Source of the DNA: Micavibrio sp. UBA6929
GTDB taxonomy: Bacteria; Pseudomonadota; Alphaproteobacteria; Micavibrionales; Micavibrionaceae
Direction of reading: 5' to 3'
DNA: 64,000 nt
Assembly (NCBI GenBank): GCA_002448815.1
Contig: DKAJ01000009.1
Location: forward strand, 171,433-235,432
Part shown: piece after piece, positions 17,180 to 25,244 of the stretch
How positions within the stretch are numbered: the first letter of the stretch is position 1
How the letters are laid out: the number at the start of each line of letters is the position of its first letter
Made by a program: the position numbers and the translations under genes
The notes under the pieces: model-generated
The model's database searches: none
Seen by the model: the letters and a program-made list of their open reading frames with translations, nothing else
Told to the model about the DNA's origin: nothing

Positions 17180-17398
17180 ATGATAACAGTTTACAGCAAG
17201 CCAGCATGCATCCAATGTACAGCAACAACACGCGAAATGGATCGCCGCGGCATCCCTTACAGCTTGATCGATATCACAAAAGACGAGCAAGCCTATGATA
17301 AAGTGAAAAAGCTTGGCTATATGCAGGCGCCTGTTGTGATTTCAGAAGAAGATCACTGGTCTGGTTTCCGTCCTGACAAAATTGGCTCTCTCGCGTAA
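17180..17398 (+). CDS. nrdH: Glutaredoxin-like electron donor NrdH
   Basis: A 72-residue thioredoxin-fold protein with the redox motif KPACIQCTATTR (CxxC at residues 10-13) and the late QAPVVI cis-proline region and WSGFRPDKI, both hallmarks of NrdH. It reduces the class Ib ribonucleotide reductase. The ATG at 17180 follows AAAGGGAGAG at good spacing. First gene of nrdHIEF. Confidence 0.92.
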   Translation: MITVYSKPACIQCTATTREMDRRGIPYSLIDITKDEQAYDKVKKLGYMQAPVVISEEDHWSGFRPDKIGSLA

Positions 17399-17419
17399 GG
17401 CAAACAGGAAAATCCAAAA

Positions 17420-17857
17420 ATGGAACCGCTCCTCGTTTATTTTTCCAGCAAATCTTTAAACACACATCGTTTTGTGTTGTCGCTGGATATGCGATCGGTG
17501 CGGATCCCTATTTCAATGAAAGAAGAAATGCCTGCCATCACTGAACCCTATGTCTTGATCTGCCCAACCTATGCAGATGACGATGGTTCTAAGGCGGTGC
17601 CAAAACAAGTTATTCGTTTTTTAAATGATCCGCGCAACCGAGAATTAATGCAGGGCGTTATTGCATCGGGAAATCGTAATTTTGGTGATTTATTTGCCTA
17701 TTCTGGTGCGGTGATTTCAAAGAAATGTAAAGTTCCGTGTCTGTATAAATTTGAACTAAGCGGAACACTAGAAGATATAAAAAATGTAAAGCAAGGAATG
17801 AGAAAACTATGGGAATCACTAAAGCAGACGAAACAACAGCACTTGATGGCAGTTTAG
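17420..17857 (+). CDS. nrdI: Flavodoxin-like NrdI, activator of class Ib RNR
   Basis: A 145-residue FMN protein with LLVYFSSKSLNTHRF at the N terminus for the phosphate loop, PTYADDDG and ASGNRNFGDLF, all typical of NrdI. It supplies the oxidant that assembles the Mn(III)2-tyrosyl radical of NrdF. It lies 21 bases after nrdH with AGGAAAAT before the ATG. The 3' end overlaps one possible nrdE start (17809). Confidence 0.92.
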   Translation: MEPLLVYFSSKSLNTHRFVLSLDMRSVRIPISMKEEMPAITEPYVLICPTYADDDGSKAVPKQVIRFLNDPRNRELMQGVIASGNRNFGDLFAYSGAVISKKCKVPCLYKFELSGTLEDIKNVKQGMRKLWESLKQTKQQHLMAV

Positions 17858-17868
17858 AGGAAACAACG

Positions 17869-20094
17869 ATGACAAATTCTGCCGAGCTCGAGTCTGATAT
17901 GTCTATGCCGCTGACAAAGAAGCAGCCCCACCCTAGCACGACCGAGGTTCTTCAGCGTGAAGCGAAGAAAATCGAAGAAATGGAATCAATGGATTACCAT
18001 GCGCTCAACGCGATGTTGAACCTTTATGATGAAAAGGGACATATCCAGTTCGATATGGATAAAAAAGCGGCGCGTCAGTATTTCTTGCAGCACGTAAACC
18101 AAAACACAGTCTTCTTCCACAACCTTGAAGAAAAACTTGGCCACTTGGTTATGCAGGGCTATTACGAAAGTAACGTGCTTGAGCAATATGAATTTGATTT
18201 CATCCGTGACCTTTATGATTATGCCTACGCCAAGAAGTTCCGTTTCCCAACATTCTTGGGCGCGTATAAATACTACACGGGCTATACCCTGAAAACATTT
18301 GACGGCAAGCGCTATCTTGAGCGTTACGAAGACCGCACAGTGATGGTTGCATTGACACTTGCACGCGGTAACGAGGCCATGGCACGCCACATGGTTGATG
18401 AGATTATTTCTGGCCGTTTCCAGCCTGCAACGCCAACATTCCTAAACGCGGGTAAAAAGCAGCGCGGCGAGCTTGTATCATGCTTCTTGCTACGTATCGA
18501 AGACAACATGGAATCAATCGGCCGCAGCATCAACTCAGCGCTTCAGCTCTCTAAGCGCGGCGGTGGTGTTGCTCTATTGCTTTCAAACATCCGCGAAGTT
18601 GGCGCGCCAATTAAAAAGGTCGAAGGCCAATCATCGGGCGTTATTCCTGTGATGAAGTTGCTGGAAGATTCATTTTCTTACGCAAACCAGCTTGGCTCTC
18701 GTCAGGGCGCGGGCGCAGTTTACTTGCATGCTCACCACCCTGATATCTTGCGCTTCTTGGATACAAAACGCGAAAACGCAGATGAAAAAATCCGTATTAA
18801 AACACTATCACTTGGCGTTGTTATTCCGGACATCACGTTCGAGCTTGCGAAGAATAACGAAGATATGTATCTCTTCTCGCCATACGATGTCGAGCGCGTA
18901 TACGGCGTGCCATTCTCTGAAATTTCAGTGACTGAAAAATATGCTGAGATGGTTGAAAACAAACGCATCCGTAAAACAAAAATCAAAGCGCGTGAATTCT
19001 TTAAAGTCATCGCCGAGATCCAGTTTGAATCGGGCTATCCATACGTGATGTTCGAAGACACAGTAAACCGCGCGAACGCCATCGACGGTAAGGTGACAAT
19101 GAGTAACCTTTGCTCGGAAATCTTGCAGGTCAGCGACGCCAGCACATTCACGCCTGATCTTGGCTATAAGAAAATGGGTTCAGATATCTCATGTAACTTG
19201 GGATCTATGAACGTTGCCAAGGCGATGGAAACACCTGATTTTGGTAAAACTGTTGAAACAGCAATCCGCGCACTGACAGCCGTATCAGACATGAGCAACC
19301 TTGATTGCGTACCATCAATCGCACAAGGCAACAGCCGCTCTCATGCGATTGGCCTTGGTCAGATGAACTTGCATGGCTATCTTGCAAAAGAACGCATTTT
19401 CTACGGCTCGGAAGAGGGCGTTGATTTCACGAACATGTATTTCTACACAGTGACATATCATGCCTTGCGCGCATCAAACATGATCGCGACCGAGCGCGGC
19501 GAAACCTTTGCAGGCTTTGACAAATCAAAATACGCCAGCGGCGAATATTTCGATAAGTACACTGACAAAGTGTGGGAACCAGCAACAGAAAAAGTCCGTG
19601 GCTTGTTTGCAGATGCTGGCATTAAAATCCCAACGCAAAAAGATTGGCAAGACCTGAAAAAACGCGTCATGGATACAGGTATTTATAACGCATACTTGCA
19701 GGCCGTACCGCCAACAGGGTCGATCTCATACATCAACAATTCGACGTCATCAATTCACCCGATTGCCTCGAAAATTGAGATCCGCAAAGAAGGTAAAATT
19801 GGCCGCGTATACTATCCTGCGCCATACATGAACAACGATAACCTTGAATATTATCAAGATGCCTACGAAGTCGGTTACGAGAAAATCATCGACACCTATG
19901 CCGCGGCAACGCAGCACGTCGATCAAGGCTTGTCATTGACGCTCTTCTTCCCTGATACGGCGACAACGCGCGATATCAACAAGGCACAGATTTATGCTTG
20001 GAAGAAAGGCATTAAAACAATTTACTACATCCGTCTGCGCCAAATGGCCCTAGAAGGAACAGAAGTAGAAGGTTGCGTTTCCTGCAGCCTGTAA
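17869..20094 (+). CDS. nrdE: Class Ib ribonucleoside-diphosphate reductase, alpha subunit
   Basis: About 741 residues. It reduces ribonucleoside diphosphates to deoxy forms. PATPTFLNAGK, SNLCSEIL with an active-site cysteine near residue 414, PTGSISYINN and the C-terminal GCVSCSL, which exchanges with NrdH, are all present. An ATP-cone allosteric domain is absent, as expected for NrdE. The start at 17869 was chosen for AGAGGA eight bases upstream; ATG 17809 (20 residues longer, AAGGA at 11 bases) would overlap nrdI by 49 bases. Part of nrdHIEF. Confidence 0.95.
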   Translation: MTNSAELESDMSMPLTKKQPHPSTTEVLQREAKKIEEMESMDYHALNAMLNLYDEKGHIQFDMDKKAARQYFLQHVNQNTVFFHNLEEKLGHLVMQGYYESNVLEQYEFDFIRDLYDYAYAKKFRFPTFLGAYKYYTGYTLKTFDGKRYLERYEDRTVMVALTLARGNEAMARHMVDEIISGRFQPATPTFLNAGKKQRGELVSCFLLRIEDNMESIGRSINSALQLSKRGGGVALLLSNIREVGAPIKKVEGQSSGVIPVMKLLEDSFSYANQLGSRQGAGAVYLHAHHPDILRFLDTKRENADEKIRIKTLSLGVVIPDITFELAKNNEDMYLFSPYDVERVYGVPFSEISVTEKYAEMVENKRIRKTKIKAREFFKVIAEIQFESGYPYVMFEDTVNRANAIDGKVTMSNLCSEILQVSDASTFTPDLGYKKMGSDISCNLGSMNVAKAMETPDFGKTVETAIRALTAVSDMSNLDCVPSIAQGNSRSHAIGLGQMNLHGYLAKERIFYGSEEGVDFTNMYFYTVTYHALRASNMIATERGETFAGFDKSKYASGEYFDKYTDKVWEPATEKVRGLFADAGIKIPTQKDWQDLKKRVMDTGIYNAYLQAVPPTGSISYINNSTSSIHPIASKIEIRKEGKIGRVYYPAPYMNNDNLEYYQDAYEVGYEKIIDTYAAATQHVDQGLSLTLFFPDTATTRDINKAQIYAWKKGIKTIYYIRLRQMALEGTEVEGCVSCSL

Positions 20095-20124
20095 AAGAAT
20101 TGAGTATAAGAAAGGAATTGGACG

Positions 20125-21126
20125 ATGAGCGCCGATATCAAAATTCACGACAACAATAACGATAACACAAAGGTCAGCCGCATTAAGGCGATTAACTGGA
20201 ACCGTTTGATCGACGATAAGGATCTTGAGGTCTGGAACCGTCTGACGTCAAACTTCTGGTTGCCGGAAAAAGTGCCGCTATCAAACGACATTAAGGCATG
20301 GGGCACTTTAAATGGGGAAGAGCAACGCCTGACCATTCGTGTTTTCACAGGCCTAACATTGCTGGATACTATCCAAAACGCAGTGGGCGCACCAACATTG
20401 ATGCAAGACGCCGTAACGCCGCATGAAGAGGCTGTATTGAGTAATATCTCATTCATGGAAGCCGTTCACGCACGTTCATATTCATCGATCTTCTCGACAT
20501 TATGCTCGATGCGTGATGTTGATGACGCATACCAGTGGAGCGAAGAAAACGAACATCTTCAGCGCAAATCAGACCTGATCATGCGTGAATACGAAGCCAA
20601 CGACCCAATGAAGCGCAAAGTTGCCAGCGTCTTTTTGGAAAGCTTCTTGTTCTATTCAGGTTTCTATCTGCCAATGTATTGGTCAAGCCGCGGTAAACTA
20701 ACAAACACTGCAGACTTGATCCGTTTGATTATCAAAGACGAAGCCGTCCACGGTTATTATATCGGTTATAAATTCCAGCAAGCCTACAACGCGGCAACGC
20801 CAATGGAACAGTTAGAAATCAAAGATTATGCGATTTCATTGCTGATGGATTTGTATGACAACGAAATCAAATACACAGAAAGCCTATATGATGGCGTTGG
20901 CCTCACTGACGAGGTTAAGACATTCTTGCATTACAATGCGAACAAGGCCTTGATGAATCTTGGCTTTGATCCAATGTTCCCGGCTGAGCTGACAGCGGTA
21001 AGCCCTGCAATCTTGTCGGCGCTATCACCAAATGCGGATGAAAACCACGACTTCTTCTCGGGCTCTGGCTCATCTTATGTGATGGGTAAAGCCGAAGAAA
21101 CAGAAGACGAAGACTGGGACTTCTAG
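20125..21126 (+). CDS. nrdF: Class Ib ribonucleoside-diphosphate reductase, beta subunit
   Basis: A 333-residue ferritin-like radical subunit. Metal ligands are visible in LLDTIQNA, EEAVLSNISFMEAVHARSYSS with the tyrosyl-radical region just after, FLESFLFYSGF and IIKDEAVHGYYIG. It forms the dimanganese-tyrosyl cofactor with NrdI, or an iron form. It follows nrdE by 30 bases behind AGAAAGGAATT. The acidic C terminus ending in EDEDWDF is the NrdE-binding tail. Confidence 0.95.
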   Translation: MSADIKIHDNNNDNTKVSRIKAINWNRLIDDKDLEVWNRLTSNFWLPEKVPLSNDIKAWGTLNGEEQRLTIRVFTGLTLLDTIQNAVGAPTLMQDAVTPHEEAVLSNISFMEAVHARSYSSIFSTLCSMRDVDDAYQWSEENEHLQRKSDLIMREYEANDPMKRKVASVFLESFLFYSGFYLPMYWSSRGKLTNTADLIRLIIKDEAVHGYYIGYKFQQAYNAATPMEQLEIKDYAISLLMDLYDNEIKYTESLYDGVGLTDEVKTFLHYNANKALMNLGFDPMFPAELTAVSPAILSALSPNADENHDFFSGSGSSYVMGKAEETEDEDWDF

Positions 21127-21154
21127 GATATTACCTGATTATCGCTGCGCCCGT

Positions 21155-22276
21155 TTATCGGCGCGTGGCCAGATCATAAACGGCAATGCCCTCATCATCA
21201 GATGGGGGCATTTTCCATGCATCACATTGCATGGTTGCGTGCGCATCATCGGCGCCTGCTTGCCAGTTTTCAGTCATTGTTTTACGTGAAAATTCGTAAT
21301 CCTTTGTCGGGCCATCATAATGCGATGGACGAAAGATTAGATGCACAATCGATACTTTGCGCATTTCGCCCAAATCTACACAATCAGACAATCCTATCGC
21401 GCGCAGTTCATCATCGGGGATATGCTGCGCGAGCTTACTGATCGCGCGGCGCAGGGCGTGTTTCTCGCGGAAGGCATCGGTATTTAAACGCGTGCGGCTG
21501 GAATAAACGATGTCTTTGCGGCGTTCTTCAATCATATCAAAAGAATATGGCACATCGCCCGACGCACTGAATAAATCCACCTGAAAGACGAGTGTATCTT
21601 CACCTTCGGATTTATTTAACACATAGGCAAGCGGCGTGTTGGAAACCAAACCACCATCCCAGTAATATTCACCGTCAATTTCAATAGGTGGAAAGCCTGG
21701 CGGTAATGCGCCGCTGGCCATCACATGTTTGGGCGTTAATGTGCAGTTTTGATTGTCAAAGTAAACGAAATTACCTGTGCGAATGTTTACTGCCCCTAAA
21801 CTCAGCCGCACCGCGCCCGAATTAATTAAATCAAAATCAGCATACCGCAATAACGTATCATACAGCGGCGATGTGTCGTAATAGCTGGGGACTTCTGTGC
21901 CTGTAACCTGCGGCCATAAGGTTTGAAATTTGGGAATGAAAAAAGGCGCAATGCCAAACGATGCCCCCATCATACTGCTGAGCGCGGTGAAATTTTGGCG
22001 CGGCAAGATCGAGGCAAACAAGGTTGGAAATTCAAGCGGACGGTCAGTAATTTCTTCCCAAAAGGCGCGCAGTTTTTCAACGCGGTCTTCGGGTTTATTC
22101 CCTGCCAAAATAGCGGCATTGATGGATCCAATGGATATGCCCGCAAACCATGACGGCAAAATATGATGAGCGTGCAATTGTTCATATGCGCCGGCCTGAT
22201 ACGCGCCAAGCGCGCCTCCGCCCTGTAAAACCAAGGCCGTTTGTTCATATTCATGGTCTGGCTTTTGAGGGGGCAT
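21155..22276 (-). CDS. Patatin-like phospholipase
   Basis: A 373-residue cytoplasmic protein with the patatin features LQGGGALGAYQAGAYE for the oxyanion hole, GISIGSINAA with the nucleophile serine near residue 47 and DGGLVSNTPL with the catalytic aspartate near 204. The C-terminal part, with SYDFDMIEERRKDI-like and HLIFRPSHYDGPTKDYEFSR segments, is of the DUF3734 type. Lipid acyl hydrolase is inferred; substrate unknown. It ends 28 bases from the convergent nrdF and lies downstream of a phosphatase gene on the same strand. Confidence 0.88.
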   Translation of the reverse strand: MPPQKPDHEYEQTALVLQGGGALGAYQAGAYEQLHAHHILPSWFAGISIGSINAAILAGNKPEDRVEKLRAFWEEITDRPLEFPTLFASILPRQNFTALSSMMGASFGIAPFFIPKFQTLWPQVTGTEVPSYYDTSPLYDTLLRYADFDLINSGAVRLSLGAVNIRTGNFVYFDNQNCTLTPKHVMASGALPPGFPPIEIDGEYYWDGGLVSNTPLAYVLNKSEGEDTLVFQVDLFSASGDVPYSFDMIEERRKDIVYSSRTRLNTDAFREKHALRRAISKLAQHIPDDELRAIGLSDCVDLGEMRKVSIVHLIFRPSHYDGPTKDYEFSRKTMTENWQAGADDAHATMQCDAWKMPPSDDEGIAVYDLATRR

Positions 22277-22296
22277 AGGGCAGGTATCCTTGTAGG

Positions 22297-22761
22297 TTAG
22301 GTTTTCACCAGTAAGTCATCTAAAATGCTTAGGCAACCGCGCGTAATCAGATCAAAGACATCGGCAAAGCCTTGCGCGCCGCCATAATAAGGGTCAGGCA
22401 CGTCTTGGCCTTCGTGGCCGGGCAGATAATCTAAAAATAGGCTGATTTTATGGGCGTGCTCCGCCGGTGCAAGCGACCGCATAATGCGCAGATGACCTTG
22501 ATCCATGGCGATCAGATGATCAAAATCTTCAAAATCGGCAGGCTGCAATTTGCGCGCAGATAAAAACGTCATATCAACGCCGTTGTGACCAGCAACTTCC
22601 ATCGTGCGCGGATCGGGTTGTTCGCCGACATGATAGCCATGCGTCCCGCAGGAATCGATTTCGGCAGTCATATTATGCGCGGCAACAAGGGCGCGCATCA
22701 CCGCATCCGCAGTGGGCGAGCGACAAATATTTCCAGTACAAACAAATAAAAGCGACGTCAT
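22297..22761 (-). CDS. Low-molecular-weight protein-tyrosine phosphatase
   Basis: About 154 residues from the ATG at 22761. The P-loop VCTGNICRSPTADAV (CX5R) lies at the N terminus and the general-acid aspartate in VPDPYYGG near residue 123. The fold and length fit the LMW-PTP family. Role unknown; such enzymes act on tyrosine kinases of exopolysaccharide synthesis or on small phosphoesters. A longer frame reaches 22848 but adds residues before the first beta strand and would run into the hemN promoter. Confidence 0.9.
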   Translation of the reverse strand: MTSLLFVCTGNICRSPTADAVMRALVAAHNMTAEIDSCGTHGYHVGEQPDPRTMEVAGHNGVDMTFLSARKLQPADFEDFDHLIAMDQGHLRIMRSLAPAEHAHKISLFLDYLPGHEGQDVPDPYYGGAQGFADVFDLITRGCLSILDDLLVKT

Positions 22762-22834
22762 GCCCACCAGTATACGCACAAAGCCAAACGCAGTAAATGG
22801 CGCCGCGCATACAGATATATTCGCGCGCAAATAC

Positions 22835-22848
22835 TTGATTATGGTCAA
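22835..22848 (+). promoter_or_regulatory. FNR/FixK-type operator upstream of hemN
   Basis: TTGAT-TATG-GTCAA fits TTGA[TC]-N4-[AG]TCAA. Its centre is about 41.5 bases before position 22883, and CATATT/TATTAG lies where a -10 element would be for a class II activated promoter. HemN works without oxygen, so activation under low oxygen is expected. Confidence 0.75.
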
Positions 22849-22883
22849 AGTAATAACCGCCGCATGCGCGCATATTAGGCATC

Positions 22884-24251
22884 ATGACATGCGATTTAAA
22901 ACAGACAATTTTGCAAATGGACGGGCGAGTGCCACGCTATACCAGCTACCCCACCGCGCCGCATTTTAAGGCGCTTACTTCGGACGAAGCCTATGTGAAC
23001 GCCATCGAATCTTTGCCAGATGATGCGCCGATATCGCTTTATTTGCATATCCCGTTTTGCCCGAAAATGTGCTGGTATTGCGGATGTAATACCAAGGTCA
23101 CGCGCCGTTATGCGCCTGTGGAAGATTACGTGCATTTGCTCCTGCGCGAAGTTGATCTAGTCGCCGAAAAAACAGGCCGTAAATCTGTGTCGCATATCCA
23201 TTTTGGCGGCGGATCGCCCAGTTACCTGCGCGGCGAGGATTTTGACTTGCTCATGGAAAAACTGCGTGCCCGATTTAACATTCTTGGTGATGCCGAAATC
23301 GCTATAGAAATTGATCCCCGTAACGTCAGTGAAGAGCGCGTAGCATCCTATGCGCGCCAAGGCGTGAACCGCGTTAGTCTAGGTGTGCAGGATTTTGATG
23401 ATAAGGTTCTTGCCGCCGTTAATCGTCAGCAACCCTTCGAACTAAGCTACGAAGCCGTGCGTTTGCTGCGCCGTTATGGGATTGACGATATCAACCTTGA
23501 TTTAATTTACGGCCTGCCGCACCAATCATGCGATACAATGAAAAAGGCAATCGCACTGGCTTTGACGCTAAAGCCTAAGCGTTTTGCGGTGTTTGGGTAT
23601 GCGCATGTGCCATGGATGAAAAAGCATATGCGCCTGATCGAGGAAGGCACCTTGCCTGATAAAGACCTGCGCTATGATTTATTTCAAACCGCCTGCGACG
23701 AACTTGCCGCGGCAGGATATCAAATGATTGGCATTGATCATTTCGCCTTGCCAGATGATACCCTTGCTATGGCCGCGGATCAGGGCACAATGCGCCGCAA
23801 TTTTCAGGGCTATACCGTCGACAGCACACAAACAATGATTGGCCTGGGCGTATCATCTATCGGTCAAATTGACGGGCGTATGTATGCACAAAATGCCTGT
23901 GATATGCCTGCCTATAAAGCCGCGATTTTAGATGGCCGTTTGCCTGTGCAAAAACAGTGTCCTATCACCGCCGAAGATCGCCTGCGCGCCGATGTGATCG
24001 AACGCCTGATGTGTGATTTTACCGTTGATCTGGCGCAGCATTGCACGGCGCACGGTTTCCCCGCCAATCATCTGGACGCCGAGGCCGCGCGTCTTCAGCC
24101 CTATGAGGCGATGACATTTGTAACGCGCACGGGATCGCGCGTGACTGTGTCACCCGATGCCCGTTTGATGGTGCGCAGTATTTGCGCGGTCTTTGATACC
24201 TATCTTGCCGCAAGCACCAGCCAAGCCCCCAAACACGCCCAAGCAGTTTAA
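22884..24251 (+). CDS. hemN: Oxygen-independent coproporphyrinogen III oxidase
   Basis: A 455-residue radical-SAM enzyme that decarboxylates coproporphyrinogen III to protoporphyrinogen IX. HIPFCPKMCWYCGCNT carries the CxxxCxxC cluster ligands plus the extra Cys typical of true HemN. GGGSPSYL, EIDPRN and NRVSLGVQDF follow. The N-terminal MDGRVPRYTSYPTAPHF matches HemN and not HemW. The ATG at 22884 lies one base after the transcription start predicted from the FNR site, so the message might be leaderless. Confidence 0.95.
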   Translation: MTCDLKQTILQMDGRVPRYTSYPTAPHFKALTSDEAYVNAIESLPDDAPISLYLHIPFCPKMCWYCGCNTKVTRRYAPVEDYVHLLLREVDLVAEKTGRKSVSHIHFGGGSPSYLRGEDFDLLMEKLRARFNILGDAEIAIEIDPRNVSEERVASYARQGVNRVSLGVQDFDDKVLAAVNRQQPFELSYEAVRLLRRYGIDDINLDLIYGLPHQSCDTMKKAIALALTLKPKRFAVFGYAHVPWMKKHMRLIEEGTLPDKDLRYDLFQTACDELAAAGYQMIGIDHFALPDDTLAMAADQGTMRRNFQGYTVDSTQTMIGLGVSSIGQIDGRMYAQNACDMPAYKAAILDGRLPVQKQCPITAEDRLRADVIERLMCDFTVDLAQHCTAHGFPANHLDAEAARLQPYEAMTFVTRTGSRVTVSPDARLMVRSICAVFDTYLAASTSQAPKHAQAV

Positions 24252-24310
24252 GTGATCTTGTATATGCGCAGCGCGCCTTTATGGTGCAGTCATTATCACG
24301 CGCCGAGCAT

Positions 24311-24340
24311 AAAAAAACACCCACCAAAATGGCGGGCGTT
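24311..24340 (-). terminator. Rho-independent terminator after ompW
   Basis: On the minus strand a 10-bp stem with two G-U pairs (AACGCCCGCC with GGTGGGTGTT) around a five-base loop, followed by a run of seven T. It lies 30 bases past the ompW stop, and 60 bases after hemN on the other strand. Confidence 0.85.
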
Positions 24341-24370
24341 TTACAATTTTATCCAAGAGAGTAATCTCGA

Positions 24371-25012
24371 TTAGAAGCGGTAAGATACACCTGCACCCAA
24401 AATCCATGGGTCAAGATCAACATCATCCGCGTTCAAAGCTGTTGAGCCAGAGTTCACATCAACGTCAACTTGTAGATCAACATATTTCGCATCAAGGTTC
24501 AGACCCCAGTTATCGTTCAACCAGTAATCAACACCAGCTTGGAACGCAAGACCAAAACCGCCATCAACGTCTAGACCGTTAAAGCCACCTGCACTGCTTT
24601 CGCCGTAGAACATAGAGTAGTTAATACCAGCACCGACATATGGGCTGATTTTTGAATCAGGCGAGAAGTGATATTGTAGTGTCAATGTTGGTGGCAAGAT
24701 CCAAGCATCACCAAGGTCACTAGCACCTGCTTCGATTTTGTGGCTTGACGTTGCTGCGATCAATTCTGCTGCAACATTTTCAGTGAAGAAATATGTCAGG
24801 TCAATTTCAGGTGTGTATGCGTGATCAACATCTGTCTCTAGACCTGTAACGCTTTCACGGCCACTGCCATCAGGTGTTACGTTGATTGCGCGTACACGGA
24901 TTTGAAAACGCTCTTTAGACCATGTATCGCCAAGGTCTTTTGCCATTGCAGGCGCTGAAACAGCTGCAAGGCCTGTGCCCGCAAGAAGGGCTGTTAGTAA
25001 TAATTTGCTCAT
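24371..25012 (-). CDS. ompW: OmpW family outer-membrane protein
   Basis: A 213-residue protein. MSKLLLTALLAGTGLAAVSA with an AMA cleavage site is a Sec signal. The mature part begins with FQIRVRAINVTPD, then TPEIDLTYFFTENVAAEL, YVGAGINYSMFY and ends WILGAGVSYRF, all typical of the eight-stranded OmpW barrel that lets small hydrophobic molecules through. The ATG follows AGGAG at seven or eight bases. An FNR-type site lies 67 bases upstream with a CATAGT -10 at the right place. In E. coli ompW is also oxygen-regulated. Confidence 0.92.
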   Translation of the reverse strand: MSKLLLTALLAGTGLAAVSAPAMAKDLGDTWSKERFQIRVRAINVTPDGSGRESVTGLETDVDHAYTPEIDLTYFFTENVAAELIAATSSHKIEAGASDLGDAWILPPTLTLQYHFSPDSKISPYVGAGINYSMFYGESSAGGFNGLDVDGGFGLAFQAGVDYWLNDNWGLNLDAKYVDLQVDVDVNSGSTALNADDVDLDPWILGAGVSYRF

Positions 25013-25078
25013 AAAAAAACTCCTGTCAAAGAAACCATTAATTACAACGGACTATGGCATGCAGTCTTGCACAATAAA

Positions 25079-25092
25079 TTGACAACAATCAA
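25079..25092 (-). promoter_or_regulatory. FNR/FixK-type operator upstream of ompW
   Basis: TTGAC-AACA-ATCAA fits TTGA[TC]-N4-[AG]TCAA. It overlaps the end of ccoS by four bases. On the minus strand a -10-like CATAGT lies at 25056-25051, where a class II FNR promoter (site centred at -41.5) predicts it. Confidence 0.75.
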
Positions 25093-25244
25093 GATGGGTC
25101 GTTTTTTTCATCATCCATAAGTATGCGCTGCGCTGCGCCGTCTAAATCGTCGTATTGACCGGATTTTAGGCTCCACAGAAAGGCACCAAGCCCCAAAAGA
25201 CCCAGCACTAATGCAATGGGGATAAGATAAATAAGAACGCTCAT
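25089..25244 (-). CDS. ccoS: cbb3 oxidase maturation protein CcoS
   Basis: A 51-residue protein (MSVLIYLIPIALVLGLLGLG at the start, then AFLWSLKSGQYDDLDG), with a single TM helix followed by the conserved W-S-x-x-x-G-Q-Y-D-D-x-x-x motif of CcoS/FixS. It is needed for cofactor insertion into CcoN. Its ATG overlaps the ccoI stop (ATGA). It is the last gene of the cbb3 operon. Confidence 0.93.
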   Translation of the reverse strand: MSVLIYLIPIALVLGLLGLGAFLWSLKSGQYDDLDGAAQRILMDDEKNDPS

